Below are positions 61,921 through 64,000 of a stretch of DNA of 64,000 nucleotides, one piece after another (the stretch's first letter is position 1; each line of letters begins with the position of its first letter). The position numbers and the translations under genes were made by a program. This DNA comes from Chloroflexota bacterium. Its GTDB lineage: Bacteria; Chloroflexota; Anaerolineae; DTLA01. Location of the stretch: the NCBI GenBank assembly GCA_014874485.1, contig JADBJK010000073.1:26871-90870 (forward strand). The letters run 5' to 3'. Below the pieces are notes generated by a model, which saw only the letters and a list, made by a program, of their open reading frames with translations, ran no database searches and was not told the DNA's origin.

Positions 61921-62544
61921 ATGGCAACTCGGTTCCTGCTCGTCCGCCACGGCCAGACGGCCTGGAACAAGGATTTGCACTTTCGCGGCACGACCGACCT
62001 GCCGCTGAGCGACCTGGGCTTCCTCCAGGCCCAGCGCATCGCCGAATGGCTGAAGGGCGAACCCATCCGCGCCATCTACTCCAGCCCGCTCCTGCGCACG
62101 GTGCAGACGGCACAGCCCCTAGCCGACGCGCTCGGCCTGCCGGTGCAACTCCACCAGGGCCTGATCTCGGCGGACTACGGCGAGTGGCAGGGCCACACGC
62201 CCAAGGAAGTTGCCGAACTCTGGCCCGACCTGTACCAGAAATGGCTCCACGCGCCGCACGAGGTTCAGTTCCCCGGCGGCGAGTCGCTGCCCATCGTGCT
62301 GGAGCGCGCCGTGGCGATGCTCAACGAACTGAGCGAGGCCCACCCTAGCCAGACCGTGGCCCTCTTCAGCCACGAGATCGTGTGTAAGGCGGTCATGCTC
62401 CACGTCCTCGGCATGGACCTGTCGGCCTACTGGCGCATGCCGCAGGACAACGGATGCATCAACGCCTTCCTCTGGGATTCGCGCCGCCGCTGGCTCATCT
62501 ACCTGAACGACACGTGCCACCTGCGCGGGCTTGAGGACAAGTAG
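61921..62544 (+). CDS. Histidine phosphatase family protein (phosphoglycerate mutase-like)
   Basis: 207 residues. The phosphohistidine motif LVRHGQTAWN is at the N-terminus, with YSSPLLRTVQTAQPLAD, the acid/base Glu in DYGEWQG and the second His in VALFSHEIVCKAV. Length and motifs suit CobC- or GpmB-like broad phosphatases; the substrate is not evident. Confidence 0.9.
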   Translation: MATRFLLVRHGQTAWNKDLHFRGTTDLPLSDLGFLQAQRIAEWLKGEPIRAIYSSPLLRTVQTAQPLADALGLPVQLHQGLISADYGEWQGHTPKEVAELWPDLYQKWLHAPHEVQFPGGESLPIVLERAVAMLNELSEAHPSQTVALFSHEIVCKAVMLHVLGMDLSAYWRMPQDNGCINAFLWDSRRRWLIYLNDTCHLRGLEDK

Positions 62545-62562
62545 CGACGGCCTCGCGGCTCG

Positions 62563-62769
62563 TACTTTACCACAGGGATTCTTGATAGTTTGTCATTGCG
62601 AGGGCGCGCAGCGCCCGAAGCAATCTCGCTGGGCTGTCATTCTGAGCGGCGCAGCCGCGAAGAATCTCGCTAACCGAGATGCTTCGCTTCGCTCAGCATG
62701 ACAGATGGAGCGTGAGATTGCTTCGCTTCGCTCGCAATGACAACAGGCAATTTTCTCTGTGGTCAAGTA
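62563..62769. repeat. Composite MITE-like element abutting the LysM gene stop
   Basis: 207 bases with 13-base terminal inverted repeats TACTTTACCACAG (62563-62575) and CTGTGGTCAAGTA (62757-62769), 12 of 13 complementary. Contains TGTCATTGCGAGGGCGCG, GAGATGCTTCGCTTCGCTC and CGCAATGACA units. Its right end touches the stop codon of the LysM gene, exactly as the 29713 copy does at rplL. Confidence 0.82.
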
Positions 62770-63561
62770 CTAGGGCACGGTGTAGGTCGCAACGACCTTG
62801 CCCGTCGTGTCCTTCAGCGTGAGCGTGCGGCCCGAAACGAAGATAGCCTTGTTGATGCCCCAGTACAAGTCCACCTCGGTGTTGGTCCCGGATGCCGTGT
62901 GAACCCGCACGCTCCCGCCCTGGAACAGCGACAGGTCTGGGAACGTGTACACATTGCCCTGGCCGTCGTCCAGCGTCCAGCCCTTGAGCCGCGCCCACAT
63001 CCCCCAGTTGGTGATGACGGCCACCGAGTCGCGCGCGTCGGGCAGCACCTGAACCGACTCTATGCGCAAGTCGGGGCCGGTGGGCGGCGTGTTGGTGGGG
63101 GCGACGGTGGGCGCGCCCGTCGGTGCAGCAGTGGGGGCCGAGGTCGGGATCGGAGTGATGCTGCCGGGCACGGGGATGATGAGTTTCTGCCCCGCGAAGA
63201 GCACGTCCGGGTTCGTGATGCCGTTGGCGGCCATCAGTTCCTCCAGCGAAATGCCGAACTGGAACGCGATGGCCGACAGGCTATCGCCGGGCTTCACGGT
63301 GTACGTCGTGGCCTGGGCTGGGGTCGTGGCCGCAGCGGCAGGCGACGCTACCGGCGACGCGGCCCTTGGCGTGGGCGAAGGCGCGGGCGCGGTCGGGGTG
63401 GCGCGGCCTAGCGTGAGCGTAACGGCAATGCTGATGCCCAGCGCGATGATGGCGTTGACCACGATGAGGAACGCCATCTGCTTGAGCGTCAGGCCGGTGC
63501 GCCCGGAGCGCGTGTCCCTCGGCTTCCAGGGTTGGTAGGTCTCGCGCGGCTTCCCTTCCAT
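62770..63561 (-). CDS. Membrane-anchored LysM protein with lamin-tail-like domain
   Basis: 263 residues: cytosolic basic N-terminus, one membrane span (about 28-50), Ala/Pro/Thr linker and a LysM peptidoglycan-binding domain (about 87-130: YTVKPGDSLSAIAFQFGISLEEL ending LIIPVPG, quoted in part). A second TAAPTGAPTVAPT linker and a C-terminal lamin-tail-like beta domain (about 165-263) follow. ATG at 63561 lies only seven bases after the -10 box, implying a leaderless transcript; the earlier ATG falls inside the promoter. Confidence 0.85.
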   Translation of the reverse strand: MEGKPRETYQPWKPRDTRSGRTGLTLKQMAFLIVVNAIIALGISIAVTLTLGRATPTAPAPSPTPRAASPVASPAAAATTPAQATTYTVKPGDSLSAIAFQFGISLEELMAANGITNPDVLFAGQKLIIPVPGSITPIPTSAPTAAPTGAPTVAPTNTPPTGPDLRIESVQVLPDARDSVAVITNWGMWARLKGWTLDDGQGNVYTFPDLSLFQGGSVRVHTASGTNTEVDLYWGINKAIFVSGRTLTLKDTTGKVVATYTVP

Positions 63562-63567
63562 GCCCTC

Positions 63568-63596
63568 ATTATACACGCAGTTCCGCCGCTTGGCAA
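63568..63596 (-). promoter_or_regulatory. Promoter of the LysM gene, leaderless arrangement
   Basis: Minus-strand TTGCCA (63596-63591), 17-base spacer, TATAAT (63573-63568); the ATG sits at the expected transcript start. Confidence 0.65.
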
Positions 63597-63626
63597 TGCC
63601 TGTGAGGGTATTTCACCGCACTGACC

Positions 63627-64000
63627 TTCAGTTGCGACGCACCTGCGAGGTGCGTCGCAACTGAACAACCCGCCGCCGTTGGTCTCCAACTTTGGAACCA
63701 ATCGGAGCCAGTACATCGGTTGACCCCATGCTCGTGGCAAGGTATACTCGCAGGGCAGCGGCACGGTGGGCGAGATACCCTAGAACCTTACCACAGGGAT
63801 TCTTTATGGCTTGTCATTGCGAGGACGCGCAGCGCCCGTAGGGACAATTCATGAATTGTCCCTACTGAGCGGCGCAGCCGCGAAGAATCTCGCTAACCGA
63901 GATGCTTCGCTCACAATGGCGTGAGAAGGCACGTGCGACGCACCTCGGAGGTGCGTCGCACGTGGGCCGACCAGATTGCTTCGCTTCGCTCGCAATGACA
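63627..64000. repeat. Hairpin and composite repeat block running off the window
   Basis: Perfect 18-base-stem hairpin at 63627-63665 (core GCGACGCACCT-N3-AGGTGCGTCGC, outer TTCAGTT/AACTGAA). A composite element starts with CCTTACCACAGGGATTC near 63787 and carries the 28-base palindrome (63838-63865) and the CACGTGCGACGCACCT hairpin (63930-63964). No gene visible from 63562 to the end. Confidence 0.85.

Overview
The window is high-GC, gene-dense bacterial DNA. It most resembles a Chloroflexota (Anaerolineae-like) genome: there is a mevalonate-type isoprenoid locus, cohesin-like and Thr-Pro-rich secreted proteins, PASTA and LysM proteins, and many intergenic palindromic repeats. The phylum is inferred from gene content; no rRNA gene is present.

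Layout. 1-2626: end of an isoprenoid operon (mevalonate kinase, UbiX, UbiD). 3150-12948: an nfeD/slipin membrane-quality-control pair split by a Type III restriction-modification operon that carries a HEPN/MNT toxin-antitoxin between mod and res. The mod gene has a complete REP-associated tyrosine transposase (RAYT) domain inserted in frame. 12992-17270: CDF metal transporter, ComEA-like protein, cohesin-like secreted protein and LytR-CpsA-Psr protein. 18271-24088: dnaE, pfkA and a CstR-like repressor/thioredoxin operon. 24441-29424: sugar-nucleotide enzyme, lgt, nitrilase-type amidase and nadE. 29922-35526 (minus strand): translation cluster tRNA-Thr, tRNA-Tyr, tRNA-Thr, tuf, rpmG, tRNA-Trp, secE, nusG, rplK, rplA, L10 leader, rplJ, rplL, without rpoBC after rplL. 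35782-41113: dtxR-feoA-feoB, then exonuclease III, a FeoC-like Fe-S winged helix and a zincin. 41330-45060: MFS transporter, toxin-antitoxin pair and two small AT-richer genes bounded by candidate integron attC sites. 45260-53016: DUF951, ClC channel, HD hydrolase, RlmD, P-loop protein, TatA, PIG-L deacetylase and ComM. 53131-63561: large secreted PHP/DNRLRE protein, Ca2+/H+ antiporter, lipid kinase, PASTA pseudokinase, stand-alone archaeal-type ThrRS editing domain, dipeptidase, DUF1992, histidine phosphatase and LysM protein.

Intergenic space is colonised by several repeat families. They include 200-bp composite elements with terminal inverted repeats abutting stop codons, a 28-bp perfect palindrome, a covarying hairpin built on GCGACGCACCT, and long arrays of CACCGCAGAGACGCAGAG-type units including two identical 148-bp tandem copies. 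Many sigma-70-like promoters (TTGACA/TATAAT, 16-17 bp spacing) can be read directly.

Most distinctive points: the RAYT domain inside a methyltransferase, the candidate attC cassette cluster, the archaeal-style mevalonate gene trio, the CstR-like/thioredoxin operon with its operator over the start, an L10 leader invaded by a repeat, and the free-standing ThrRS editing domain.
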